64,000 nt of DNA from Lacibacter luteus (lineage in GTDB: Bacteria > Bacteroidota > Bacteroidia > Chitinophagales > Chitinophagaceae): positions 62,001-126,000 of the forward strand of contig NZ_SDHW01000003.1 in the NCBI RefSeq assembly GCF_004118265.1, in the 5' to 3' direction. Below are positions 18,701-26,104 of the stretch, one piece after another (positions within the stretch are counted from its first letter, which is position 1; every line of letters starts with the position of its first letter). The notes under the pieces were generated by a model. That model did not search any database. It was given only the letters and a program-made list of their open reading frames with translations, and had not been told where the DNA came from. A program made the position numbers and the translations under genes.

Positions 18701-19161
18701 ACATTAATTCGATTATAGGGGAGGTGAGAAATCTTTCCAGATCCCTTGTTCCGCATAGTTTGAAAGATCTTGGACTTATTGCATCAATAAACGATTTGAT
18801 TGATAGTTTCAGACTGTTAGGAACGTTTGATGTTGAGTTAATTTCATCTGACGAAGTAGAAGAAATAACCAATAACACGGTGCAGCTAACGATCTATCGC
18901 ATTATTCAGGAAACACTGAACAATATTGTACGACATGCAGAAGCAACACATGTATTGGTAAAGCTTACTATCTCGAGTAATCAAGTGTTACTCTATGTTG
19001 AAGATGACGGTAATGGCTTCGATTTGCAGAACATTAAAAAAGGGCAAGGCATTGTGAACATTAAAAGCCGTGCAGAATTACACGAAGGAACCACAGAAAT
19101 AATTACAAATCCAGGGCAAGGGTGCAAATTATCCGTGCTTATTCCAATAACTAAAAACTAA
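15736..19161 (+). CDS. Soluble PAS/GAF multi-sensor histidine kinase (NarL-partner type)
   Basis: 1141-residue cytoplasmic sensor kinase with no membrane segment. Order: PAS at about 10-120, PAS 138-251, PAS 263-368, GAF 381-545, PAS 549-658, then two similar PAS-PAC units at 668-788 and 795-915 (both with WECEYRF and VGAMQDIT), a HisKA_3 dimerisation helix with the phosphoacceptor His in IGKELHDNIGQ near 953, and a HATPase_c domain (IIQETLNNIVRHAEATHV; DDGNGFD) to the end. HisKA_3 kinases pair with LuxR/NarL-type regulators; such a gene starts 16 bp downstream, so the two form an operon. The signals are unknown. The ATG at 15736 was chosen because the 26 residues encoded upstream resemble no domain and overlap the -7 box. 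Confidence 0.93.
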   Translation: MNRIAQIPAIFQESRQLYYVLIGLDGYYAAVNSCFAEKFQLSQGLISTIHAFETIHPADHADCSAVIENCTQHPGKTFPIVLRKFIPLSGFIYTKWEFTCINSDNEQQIQCIGFDFSGHIEKTNEFAVVHSATDGKKEMLAHMLSNSVDVFILVNRENEILYCSPNIEQVLGYNDEELLGKSGFEMLHPDDIPSALAIFEAELLNPGKNKSVDLRFRKKDGAWLWAETKGKNLFGNPHIRAMLINLNDISIRKQSEEAVKLSEERYKAFFNNLSLPLLVISQDHQQILDVNKKALDRYGYTAEEFKNINIRNLFTQEVTCEELSDIYANNTVVEHCTKDGELILVRISRHEVAYATTNGYLLQITDVTETYRTQQENELGFEISDILIQPRPLKENLQLALQKLRKFTKWDLCEFWLPSYDGVYLKSEVVDYADNLDKQAMEEYFVATKQFDFPILDYVEPEQISALKPYWIEDLSKSSLEFKRFKQMQNCGLQTSLIIPVVNENKVTCCLALMSRSLKSYNRHELNLINTMANLFGAEVSKQVNSSMLNNFFLISRDILTIAGMDGRYIRVNPAFVEFSGYTAEEAKSIHPLSYVHDFDKPAVYNKLLELSEGKSIDYFENRIVTKDGKTKWLAWTATPLIDEGIVIASHRDITSQKEMIEALAVSNERYQYVKRATNEAIWDFDLKKNVILRSGGYKQLFDYDPDSEHTSLDFWESKLHPEDRERVKGQLHSFLSQSISDQWECEYRFLKNDGSYAYVSDKGFKIHDRDGMPIRFVGAMQDITEQKLFAEKLRLSNERYMLVANATREAIWDMDFETQGITWSDGYRVLFGHGFEDADADKDFWEANIHPDDRRYVTESFSRFLTEHNTPYWECEYRFQKKDGSFSNVSDKCYLIYDNEGKPIRVVGAMQDITRQKNLEKEIIEKERSRQNQIAQAAVFAQEKERAEIGKELHDNIGQLLTTTKLYLEMLKNNQENQEVLIDRSTNHINSIIGEVRNLSRSLVPHSLKDLGLIASINDLIDSFRLLGTFDVELISSDEVEEITNNTVQLTIYRIIQETLNNIVRHAEATHVLVKLTISSNQVLLYVEDDGNGFDLQNIKKGQGIVNIKSRAELHEGTTEIITNPGQGCKLSVLIPITKN

Positions 19162-19177
19162 AAAAAACTACACTATC

Positions 19178-19813
19178 ATGGAAAAGATTACTGTCTTAAT
19201 TGCAGATGATCATAAGCTGATCAGAGAAACATGGACCTTTATTTTAAACAGTGATCCACGATTCTCGGTTGTTGCCCAGTGCAGTAACGGGGAAGAAGCA
19301 ATTCTTTTGGCGCAAAAACTCCGCCCAAAAATTGCTATGCTCGATATTAATATGGCACCTATAAACGGTATGGAAGCTACGGAGCAGATTCGCAAATTTT
19401 CGCCCACAACAAAAATTATCGGTGTATCCATGCACTCACAACCGGCATATGTTAAAAAGCTTCTCAAGCTTGGAGCAATGGGTTATGTAACCAAAAACTC
19501 GCCTCAGCAGGAAATGTTTGATGCTATTGTTGCGGTAAGCGAAGGCAAACGTTACATCTGTGCAGAAGTAAAAACAATTTTGAGCGAACAGATTTTTGAA
19601 GAAGAAAGTTCGGGTGCTAATACGCTATCAGCACGTGAACTGGATGTAATCAAATACATTAAACAAGGTCTTTCGTCGAAAGAGATTTCTGCAGAGCTGA
19701 GCATTTCTTTAAAAACGGTTGAGGTACACAGACACAATATTCTCAAGAAGCTGAACTTAAAGAACAGTGCTGCGTTGGTGAATTACATCAACTCTTCGGG
19801 CCTGGTAATTTAA
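19178..19813 (+). CDS. LuxR/NarL-family response regulator
   Basis: 211-residue two-domain regulator. The receiver domain has the acidic pair Asp10/Asp11 (IADDHKL), the phosphoacceptor Asp56 (AMLDINM), a Ser/Thr switch in GVSMHS and Lys106 in VTKNS. The C-terminal LuxR HTH reads LSARELDVIKYIKQGLSSKE, then KTVEVHRHNILKKL. It starts 16 bp after the HisKA_3 kinase gene, its presumed partner, and should act as a phosphorylation-dependent DNA-binding regulator. Target genes are not evident in the window. Confidence 0.96.
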   Translation: MEKITVLIADDHKLIRETWTFILNSDPRFSVVAQCSNGEEAILLAQKLRPKIAMLDINMAPINGMEATEQIRKFSPTTKIIGVSMHSQPAYVKKLLKLGAMGYVTKNSPQQEMFDAIVAVSEGKRYICAEVKTILSEQIFEEESSGANTLSARELDVIKYIKQGLSSKEISAELSISLKTVEVHRHNILKKLNLKNSAALVNYINSSGLVI

Positions 19814-19882
19814 TCGGCATTGCCTTTTCGGTAATATCGCTGGATTGTTTTTCTTTGCAGTAAATCTGTAAAAAAGCATTCC

Positions 19883-20371
19883 ATGGCAATCCGCATTTTT
19901 ATTACCGGAGGCACGTTCGATAAAGAGTATAACGAAATAACCGGTAAGCTATATTTCAACGATACACATATGCACGACCTGCTTGATATGGGCAGGTGCC
20001 GTGTGCCTGTTGAAATTCGTACATTAATGATGATCGACAGCCTTGAAATGACCGATCACGACCGTGGGCTTATTGTGCACCAGTGTGCCAATGCCGATGA
20101 AGATCGTATTGTAATTACACATGGTACCGATACCATGAGCGAAACAGCAAGCATTATTGCCCAAAAGATCAGCAACAAAACCATTGTACTTACAGGTGCA
20201 ATGATTCCTATTAAATTTGGTAGCAGCGATGGCCTTTTTAACCTTGGAAGCGCCATTGCATTTGCACAAACCTTACCGCACGGAGTTTATGTTGCTATGA
20301 ACGGGCGCTACTTTCATGCCGACAATGTGCGTAAAAACAAACAAACCGGCATGTTTGAAGAATTGAAATAA
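19883..20371 (+). CDS. Single-domain asparaginase-like protein
   Basis: 162-residue protein covering only the N-terminal asparaginase domain. It has both catalytic Thr motifs: ITGGTFDKEYN near residue 10 and ITHGTDTMSETA near 78-89. Classical L-asparaginases are about 330 residues with a second domain that completes the active site across the dimer. The reading frame stops at 20371 and the next gene is convergent, with no trace of a lost C-terminal half, so this is a genuinely short form rather than a frameshift. Short asparaginase-domain proteins occur in Bacteroidota. Activity and substrate are uncertain. Confidence 0.85.
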   Translation: MAIRIFITGGTFDKEYNEITGKLYFNDTHMHDLLDMGRCRVPVEIRTLMMIDSLEMTDHDRGLIVHQCANADEDRIVITHGTDTMSETASIIAQKISNKTIVLTGAMIPIKFGSSDGLFNLGSAIAFAQTLPHGVYVAMNGRYFHADNVRKNKQTGMFEELK

Positions 20372-20381
20372 ACCCGCTTCT

Positions 20382-21989
20382 TTATTTTTTCTCTTCTAAA
20401 GTTGGGTAGGTAATACCTAACTGTTCCAGGTAACTGTTGTATTTCGAGGGATCGTAGTAAAATGCTTTCAGCTTTGGCCGAAACAGTTGCATGATCTCTG
20501 TATTTAAAAACACAGCAGGCCTTGTATCTGCATCTACAAACGATTTATACTTCACATCTTTTGTTTGTACGTTGTTATGATAGGTCCACGCATCGGCAAT
20601 GATCTTTGGATTGGTAAGCATATCAATTAAAGTAGCAGCAACCGTTTTACTTCCTGCAACCACACCTTTGTGTGCTATGGGCGTAGCCATGGCAATACCA
20701 TCTACCCAACTATGACCGGGTGTGCCGGGTATATTACTTGGAAACCGTAATACAACTGTTGGTACATTCCATGCAATATCTGCAATATCATCGCTGCCGC
20801 CACCCATCGAAAACTGAACCGGTCCGTACAATGTATCAAGTTTAACAGCTAAGCCGTCAATAGGGTTGCCACGGAAATCTTTCTTTGGTGCGCCACTCAT
20901 TTTCTGTACAGCTCTTGCAAGTGCCTGGTCGTCGGTGCTCCATGTTGGTAAGCCAACAGTTTGAATGTTTTTATACATAGCTTCGGCAATGGCTTTGTTA
21001 AAATGACCGGGCCATGCTGTACCAAGCAAACGATGTTTAACAGTTGTATTCGTCATCATTGCTGCACCGTTGGCAATGCGTATACCATCATCATACATGG
21101 CTTTAATATCTTCGTATGTACGTTCACGAAAGTAATACCATACTGCAGCTTTCGACGGTACAACGTTTGGCTGATCGCCTCCATCGGTAACAACATAGTG
21201 CGAACGTTGAGTGGGCTTTAAATGTTCCCGTTTATAATTCCAGCCGATGTTCATTAACTCCACAGCATCTAATGCACTCTTTGCACGCCATGGTGCACCT
21301 GCTGCATGTGCAGCGCTTCCTTCAAACATAAATTCAACAGACACCAGTCCGTTATTACCTGCATCGCCCCAGCTTACGCCTAAATTATTTCCAACGTGTG
21401 TAAAAATGCAGGCATCAACATTTTTAAAATAGCCATCACGTATGTACCATGCTTTACTACCCACCAATTCTTCGGCAACTCCCGGCCATAGCATCAACGT
21501 GCCCGGTAATTTTTCACGCTCCATAATTTTCTTTACTTCTATAGCGGAAAGAATAAGCAAAGGCAAACCGGAATTATGCCCTTCGCCATGTCCAGGTGCA
21601 TCTTCTACAATGGGCGATTTAAAAGCAACACCTGGTTTCTGCGAAGCTTTGGGTATACAATCTACATCACTGCCCAATGCAATAAACGGTTTGCCATTTC
21701 CCCAGCTCGCTGTCCATGCAGTAGGCATACCTGCAATACCACGTTGAATGGTAAAACCATTTTCTTCCAGAATTTTTGTGAGGTAGGCTGCTGTTTCTGT
21801 TTCATGAAAACCAAGTTCGGAAAAGCTGAACACCATATCAACCATTACCTGCGCATCTTTTGCACGGCTATCAATTGCTTTGATCACTTCTTTTTTCCAG
21901 AGTTCGGCTTTGGGATTAACGATGGGTTTTGTTTGTGCAAGAACCTGCACACAAAAAAGCGATAGCATTACTGCTGAAAAAATTCTCAT
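20382..21989 (-). CDS. Secreted M20-family amidohydrolase (AbgB-like)
   Basis: 535-residue protein with a signal peptide (MRIFSAVMLSLFCVQVLAQ) and an M20D-type metallo-amidohydrolase domain. Metal-site regions seen: GHGEGHNSGLP near 140, AEELVGSKAWY near 185, HVGNNLGVSWG, and GGGSDDIADIAW toward the C-terminus. The lid/dimerisation domain (SAAHAAGAPWRAKSALDAVE) lies in the middle. It resembles the AbgB subunit of p-aminobenzoyl-glutamate hydrolase and related aminoacyl-amide hydrolases. The signal peptide places it in the periplasm or outside. It converges with the asparaginase gene and is divergent from the WYL regulator. Confidence 0.9.
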   Translation of the reverse strand: MRIFSAVMLSLFCVQVLAQTKPIVNPKAELWKKEVIKAIDSRAKDAQVMVDMVFSFSELGFHETETAAYLTKILEENGFTIQRGIAGMPTAWTASWGNGKPFIALGSDVDCIPKASQKPGVAFKSPIVEDAPGHGEGHNSGLPLLILSAIEVKKIMEREKLPGTLMLWPGVAEELVGSKAWYIRDGYFKNVDACIFTHVGNNLGVSWGDAGNNGLVSVEFMFEGSAAHAAGAPWRAKSALDAVELMNIGWNYKREHLKPTQRSHYVVTDGGDQPNVVPSKAAVWYYFRERTYEDIKAMYDDGIRIANGAAMMTNTTVKHRLLGTAWPGHFNKAIAEAMYKNIQTVGLPTWSTDDQALARAVQKMSGAPKKDFRGNPIDGLAVKLDTLYGPVQFSMGGGSDDIADIAWNVPTVVLRFPSNIPGTPGHSWVDGIAMATPIAHKGVVAGSKTVAATLIDMLTNPKIIADAWTYHNNVQTKDVKYKSFVDADTRPAVFLNTEIMQLFRPKLKAFYYDPSKYNSYLEQLGITYPTLEEKK

Positions 21990-22063
21990 GCTGTTAAGTT
22001 TTGGTTGAAGGATACAGGAAGTTAGTATAAAATTGAATGCATTTAACTTGAAGCAGGAATTGT

Positions 22064-22071
22064 TACATTTG
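22064..22071 (+). promoter_or_regulatory. -7 promoter element for the WYL regulator
   Basis: TACATTTG matches TAnnTTTG and lies 16 bp before the ATG at 22088. No TTG lies at the standard -33 spacing. Confidence 0.5.
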
Positions 22072-22087
22072 GTTCAATCTATTTTTT

Positions 22088-22777
22088 ATGAACCGTGTTG
22101 ACCGACTGCTGGGTATCATCACCACTTTACAATCGAAGAAATTTGTTACTGCAGAAAAAATTGCAGCTAAGTACAACATCAGTGTCCGTACGGTTTACAG
22201 AGATATGAAAGCTATTGCTGAGCAGGGCATACCTGTAAGCTTTGAGCAACATCGTGGTTATTTTTTAGTGGAAGGTTTTTTTCTACCGCCGGTAAGTTTT
22301 ACCAATGAAGAAGCCAATGCGTTGTTGTTAATGCAAACAGTAGTTGAACGTTTTGCCGATAAATCTATTCTTATAAACTACAATGCTGCATTGGATAAAG
22401 TAAAGGCAGTTATGCGTCATTCACAAAAAGAAAAACTGGAACGGCTACAGCAACAAACAAAGTTTCAAACATCTCATCCCGGCTATACCGATTTTGAACA
22501 TCTTTCTGTTTTGCAAACAGCAATTTCATCTAAAACAAAACTCCTTCTTGATTACAAGAATAACAACAATGAGGTAAGCAAAAGGGAAGTAGAACCCATC
22601 GGTCTTATTTTTTATGCTTACAACTGGCATTTGGCCGCATGGTGCCATATGCGTAACGATTACCGTGATTTTCGTGTTTCACGGATATTAAAAGTGAAAG
22701 ACACAGGAATGGCTTTTTCAAAGAACGATCATATCGATATTAACGATTACATGAAGCAGCTGCCGGTTAATTATTAA
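22088..22777 (+). CDS. YafY-type HTH/WYL transcriptional regulator
   Basis: 229-residue regulator with an N-terminal HTH_11 winged helix (KKFVTAEKIAAKYNISVRTV, then YRDMKAI) at about 15-60, and a WYL ligand-sensing domain in the C-terminal half (VEPIGLIFYAYNWHLAAWCH near 180). WYL regulators bind nucleotides or nucleic acid and often control stress or defence genes. A DinB-family gene begins 79 bp downstream on the same strand, a frequent pairing in Bacteroidota, so it is the likeliest target. The gene is divergent from the M20 amidohydrolase. Confidence 0.92.
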   Translation: MNRVDRLLGIITTLQSKKFVTAEKIAAKYNISVRTVYRDMKAIAEQGIPVSFEQHRGYFLVEGFFLPPVSFTNEEANALLLMQTVVERFADKSILINYNAALDKVKAVMRHSQKEKLERLQQQTKFQTSHPGYTDFEHLSVLQTAISSKTKLLLDYKNNNNEVSKREVEPIGLIFYAYNWHLAAWCHMRNDYRDFRVSRILKVKDTGMAFSKNDHIDINDYMKQLPVNY

Positions 22778-22856
22778 TTTTTTTACTGGCAAAAAGTACA
22801 CTGCCATAGGGTTGTCAGTGGGCGGTTGTTTTTTTGAATTCTAAAAACAATCAGCT

Positions 22857-23357
22857 ATGAATCTTACACAAATGCTCCTTAAAGAAATGGAGCAGGAAAT
22901 TGCTACAACACGTAAAATGCTTGCACTGGTTCCAAACGATAAGTTCGACTGGAAACCACATGAAAAGAGTATGAGTATGAAAAGCCTTGCCATACATATT
23001 GCAGAAATACCCGGCTGGCCCGAACATATTCTTGAACACGAAGTGCTCGACTTTGCAGCACAACCTTACACACCTGCTGCAGTAAGCAATAACAAAGAAT
23101 TGCTGAACCTGCTCGAAACATCGTACAACAAAGGAAGAACCTTAATGGAGAAAACAGATGATGATACACTTGTAAACAAACACTGGAAAATGTGTATGGG
23201 CGAAACCTTACTGGCCGACTTAACAAAGTATGAAGCCATTCGTCATGCGTTTGCGCAAACAACACATCACCGTGCACAGCTAGGCGTTTACCTGCGGTTG
23301 AATAATATTCCTATACCGGGCAGTTATGGCCCAAGTGCCGACGATCAAAGTTTTTAA
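22857..23357 (+). CDS. DinB-family protein
   Basis: 166-residue four-helix-bundle protein of the DinB/YfiT-like putative metal-dependent hydrolase superfamily. The three His positions expected to bind metal fall in KSLAIHIAEIPGW (near residue 48), RHAFAQTTHHRAQLGVYLR (near 130-145). Many members are thiol S-transferases (bacillithiol- or mycothiol-dependent), but the activity here is unknown. It lies downstream of the YafY/WYL regulator and may be co-transcribed with it. Confidence 0.88.
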   Translation: MNLTQMLLKEMEQEIATTRKMLALVPNDKFDWKPHEKSMSMKSLAIHIAEIPGWPEHILEHEVLDFAAQPYTPAAVSNNKELLNLLETSYNKGRTLMEKTDDDTLVNKHWKMCMGETLLADLTKYEAIRHAFAQTTHHRAQLGVYLRLNNIPIPGSYGPSADDQSF

Positions 23358-23370
23358 TTGTTGATTTAGC

Positions 23371-23407
23371 AAGTGCTGTGCTGTAGTTAATACGGCATGG
23401 CACTTTT
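23371..23407. terminator. Terminator between convergent genes
   Basis: AAGTGCTGTGC (23371-23381) can pair with GCATGGCACTT (23395-23405), including two G-U pairs. TTTT follows at 23404-23407. It sits between dinB and the convergent acyltransferase gene and overlaps the latter's stop codon. Confidence 0.5.
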
Positions 23408-23966
23408 AATGCAGCATATGTTGCATGCCCATTTCTTTGTGCTTGCCTTCTACCCCTGCAAAAAAAGTAAGGATCTGTTTAAAATCATTTGCTTCATCGG
23501 CCGATGGATAAATTAACGGCCCCATAATTACTTCCCGTTTTGTAAAATCAAACCCAACTAACTGTATTGGTACATTTGCTTCTTTGGCTATATAATAAAA
23601 ACCGGTGCGTAGTTTATCTACTTTCTTTCTTGTTCCTTCTGGGCTCATGGCAATGCGAAACACAGCATGCTCGTTAAATTTATCGGCCACTTGCTTTACT
23701 AACCCATGCGATGAAGAACGATCGACAGGTGTACCGCCAATTGCACGAAAGAACCAGCCAAAAGCTCCATCGAATAACTCTTTTTTACCAAGAAAATAGG
23801 CATGTTTAATCGGGATAATATAGCGTGCTGCTATTCCAACCACAATATCCCATGCGCTGGTGTGCGGCCCAACTGCCAATACCATCTTTGGTATGTCATT
23901 CCTAAATGTGCCGGTAACTTTCCATCCTTTCAACTTCCACCAAAGCGAAGTAATCCATCCTGCCAT
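23406..23966 (-). CDS. 1-acyl-glycerol-3-phosphate acyltransferase-like protein
   Basis: 186-residue PlsC-type acyltransferase. The catalytic HX4D motif is in VGPHTSAWDIV near residues 34-39, and the substrate-binding EGTR motif is in MSPEGTRKK near 110. The protein is shorter than typical PlsC (about 240 aa) and belongs to the compact Bacteroidota group with a short N-terminus (MAGWITSLWWKLKGWK). It would transfer acyl groups to lysophospholipid or another lipid acceptor at the inner membrane. The acyl acceptor is not determinable from sequence. Confidence 0.85.
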   Translation of the reverse strand: MAGWITSLWWKLKGWKVTGTFRNDIPKMVLAVGPHTSAWDIVVGIAARYIIPIKHAYFLGKKELFDGAFGWFFRAIGGTPVDRSSSHGLVKQVADKFNEHAVFRIAMSPEGTRKKVDKLRTGFYYIAKEANVPIQLVGFDFTKREVIMGPLIYPSADEANDFKQILTFFAGVEGKHKEMGMQHMLH

Positions 23967-23983
23967 GTGTTAGGTTTAAGACA

Positions 23984-24014
23984 AAAAGGTAATACCATTT
24001 AAGCAGGCAACAAA
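23984..24014 (-). promoter_or_regulatory. Candidate promoter for the acyltransferase gene
   Basis: On the minus strand, TTTG (24011-24014) is followed after 19 bp by TACCTTTT (23984-23991), one base off the TAnnTTTG consensus, 17 bp before the start codon. Confidence 0.45.
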
Positions 24015-24135
24015 AAATTATCTGTTTATTACAAATATGACTTAATACACATAATTAGTGTTTAAAGGAATAACTGACACAGATTGGGCAGCACACTTAT
24101 ATTCATCATTCACTAAAAAACAGTTTAGTCTTTAC

Positions 24136-24165
24136 TTGCGAACGAATTACAGGATATTAAGTTTG
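24136..24165 (+). promoter_or_regulatory. pckG promoter
   Basis: TTG at 24136-24138 and TAAGTTTG at 24158-24165 with a 19-bp spacer match the Bacteroidota consensus. Predicted start is near 24169, about 18 nt before the ATG. The rest of the 220-bp gap upstream shows nothing else. Confidence 0.75.
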
Positions 24166-24186
24166 TTTAACTAAAACTAAATTAAG

Positions 24187-26013
24187 ATGATTGCCCCCGA
24201 CAAAACCGAGTTTAAAGAGTGGGTCCTTAAAATGCAGGATCATTTTCAACCCGAAAAAATACATTGGTGCAGCGGTTCGCAGGAAGAGTACGATGCACTT
24301 TGCCAGCAACTGGTTGATAAGGGTACATTTATTAAGCTCAACGAAGAAAAACGACCCAACAGTTATGCTTGCTTCAGCGATCCCAGCGATGTTGCCCGTG
24401 TGGAAGATCGTACTTATATCTGCAGCCGCAGAAAAGAAGATGCCGGTCCTACCAACAACTGGATGGATCCAAATCAAATGAAAGCGTTGCTCGAAGGCTT
24501 AACCAAAGGAAGTATGAAAGGAAGAACCATGTATGTAATTCCTTTTTGCATGGGACCTGTTGGTTCATCCCTATCACGTTATGGCGTGCAGATTACCGAT
24601 AGCGAATATGTTGTAATTAACATGCGTATTATGACCCGTATGGGCGACCAGGTAATGCCGTTCATTGACGATTCGTTTGTAAAATGCGTACATACTTTAG
24701 GTGCACCTTTACAAGAAGGACAACCGGATGTTAAATGGCCTTGTAACCCGCACGAAAAATACATTACACATTTTCCCGAAGAACGATTGATTATTTCTTA
24801 CGGCAGCGGCTATGGTGGCAATGCATTGCTGGGTAAAAAGTGTTTTGCATTACGAATTGCCAGTGTTATGGGTCGTGATGAAGGATGGCTTGCAGAGCAC
24901 ATGCTTATACTTGGTGTTGAATCGCCTGAAAAAGAAAAAAGTTATATCGCTGCCGCTTTCCCAAGCGCATGTGGTAAAACCAACTTTGCAATGATGATTC
25001 CTCCACAAGGTTTAAACGGATGGAAAGTAACTACTGTTGGTGATGATATTGCGTGGATACACAAAGGAGAAGATGGACGACTTTACGCCATCAATCCCGA
25101 AGCAGGTTATTTTGGTGTTGCACCCGGCACAAACCGGAAAACAAACCCCAATGCAATGGACAGCATCCGTGCCAATACCATTTTTACCAACGTAGGTATT
25201 ACACCCGATGGCGATGTATGGTGGGAGGGTATGAGCAAAGAAGCTCCGGAAGGTTTGATTGACTGGACAGGAAATGTTTACGATAAAGCAAGCGGCAAAC
25301 CTGCAGCGCATCCGAACGCACGCTTTACTGCACCTGCTTATCAAAATCCTGTAATTGATTCTGACTGGGATAATGCAGAAGGTGTACCGATTACTGCCTT
25401 TGTATTTGGTGGCAGAAGAAGTTCTGCAGTGCCATTGGTGTACCAATCTTTCAACTGGAACTTTGGTGTGTACCTCGCAGCAACGATGGGTAGCGAAATG
25501 ACAGCTGCTGCGTTTGGAGAGCTAGGTAAAGTACGTCGTGATCCGTTTGCAATGTTACCGTTCCTTGGTTATCACCTCGGCGATTATTTTAACCATTGGT
25601 TACAGTTTGGTCGTGATTTGCCTAATGCACCACGCATCTTTGGTGTTAACTGGTTCCGTAAAAATGAGAAAGGAGAATTTGCATGGCCCGGCTTTGGTGA
25701 AAACATGCGTGTACTCAAATGGATCGTACAACGTAGTAAAGGCGAAGCAAGTGCTGTTGAATGTCCTATCGGCTGGCGCCCACGCTATCGTGATCTGGAC
25801 TGGAATGGTATGGAAGAATTATGCAAAGATGAATTTAATAATATCATGCATGTTGAACGTGAGTTGTGGAAGAAAGAATTGTTAGGGCACGAAGAGTTAT
25901 TTGAAAAAGCATATGATCGTTTACCCAAAGAGTTTTTCTTTATGCGTGAACTGTTGCTGAGTGCATTGTGGCGCAGTCCGGATGATGTAAAACTTGCTCC
26001 CGAGCATCATTGA
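24187..26013 (+). CDS. pckG: Phosphoenolpyruvate carboxykinase (GTP)
   Basis: 608-residue GTP-dependent PEP carboxykinase, which converts oxaloacetate and GTP to PEP, CO2 and GDP and sets gluconeogenic flux. Visible motifs are the P-loop [15 protein letters not shown] near residues 257-271, the GTP-type signature [12 protein letters not shown] near 409, and the PEP/oxaloacetate region with [11 protein letters not shown] near 211. Length and motifs fit the GTP family rather than the ATP family (PckA). The gene stands alone with its own promoter and a strong bidirectional terminator. Confidence 0.98.
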   Translation: MIAPDKTEFKEWVLKMQDHFQPEKIHWCSGSQEEYDALCQQLVDKGTFIKLNEEKRPNSYACFSDPSDVARVEDRTYICSRRKEDAGPTNNWMDPNQMKALLEGLTKGSMKGRTMYVIPFCMGPVGSSLSRYGVQITDSEYVVINMRIMTRMGDQVMPFIDDSFVKCVHTLGAPLQEGQPDVKWPCNPHEKYITHFPEERLIISYGSGYGGNALLGKKCFALRIASVMGRDEGWLAEHMLILGVESPEKEKSYIAAAFPSACGKTNFAMMIPPQGLNGWKVTTVGDDIAWIHKGEDGRLYAINPEAGYFGVAPGTNRKTNPNAMDSIRANTIFTNVGITPDGDVWWEGMSKEAPEGLIDWTGNVYDKASGKPAAHPNARFTAPAYQNPVIDSDWDNAEGVPITAFVFGGRRSSAVPLVYQSFNWNFGVYLAATMGSEMTAAAFGELGKVRRDPFAMLPFLGYHLGDYFNHWLQFGRDLPNAPRIFGVNWFRKNEKGEFAWPGFGENMRVLKWIVQRSKGEASAVECPIGWRPRYRDLDWNGMEELCKDEFNNIMHVERELWKKELLGHEELFEKAYDRLPKEFFFMRELLLSALWRSPDDVKLAPEHH

Positions 26014-26042
26014 TTGTTGCTTTTGATTGAGGGATGATTAAA

Positions 26043-26071
26043 AAGAGCCGCTGTTGCGTAGCGGCTCTTTG
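26043..26071. terminator. Bidirectional terminator, pckG / TonB receptor
   Basis: AAAGAGCCGCT (26043-26053) pairs perfectly with AGCGGCTCTTT (26061-26071) around a 7-nt loop. A and T runs flank it, so it can serve both convergent genes. Confidence 0.92.
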
Positions 26072-26104
26072 TTTTACTATACTTATACAGTTTTTAAAAG
26101 TACA

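Noticed and set aside
20372-20400. Frameshifted C-terminal half of the asparaginase
   Set aside because: The stop is followed within 10 bp by the convergent M20 gene, and the bases beyond do not encode asparaginase-like sequence in another frame.
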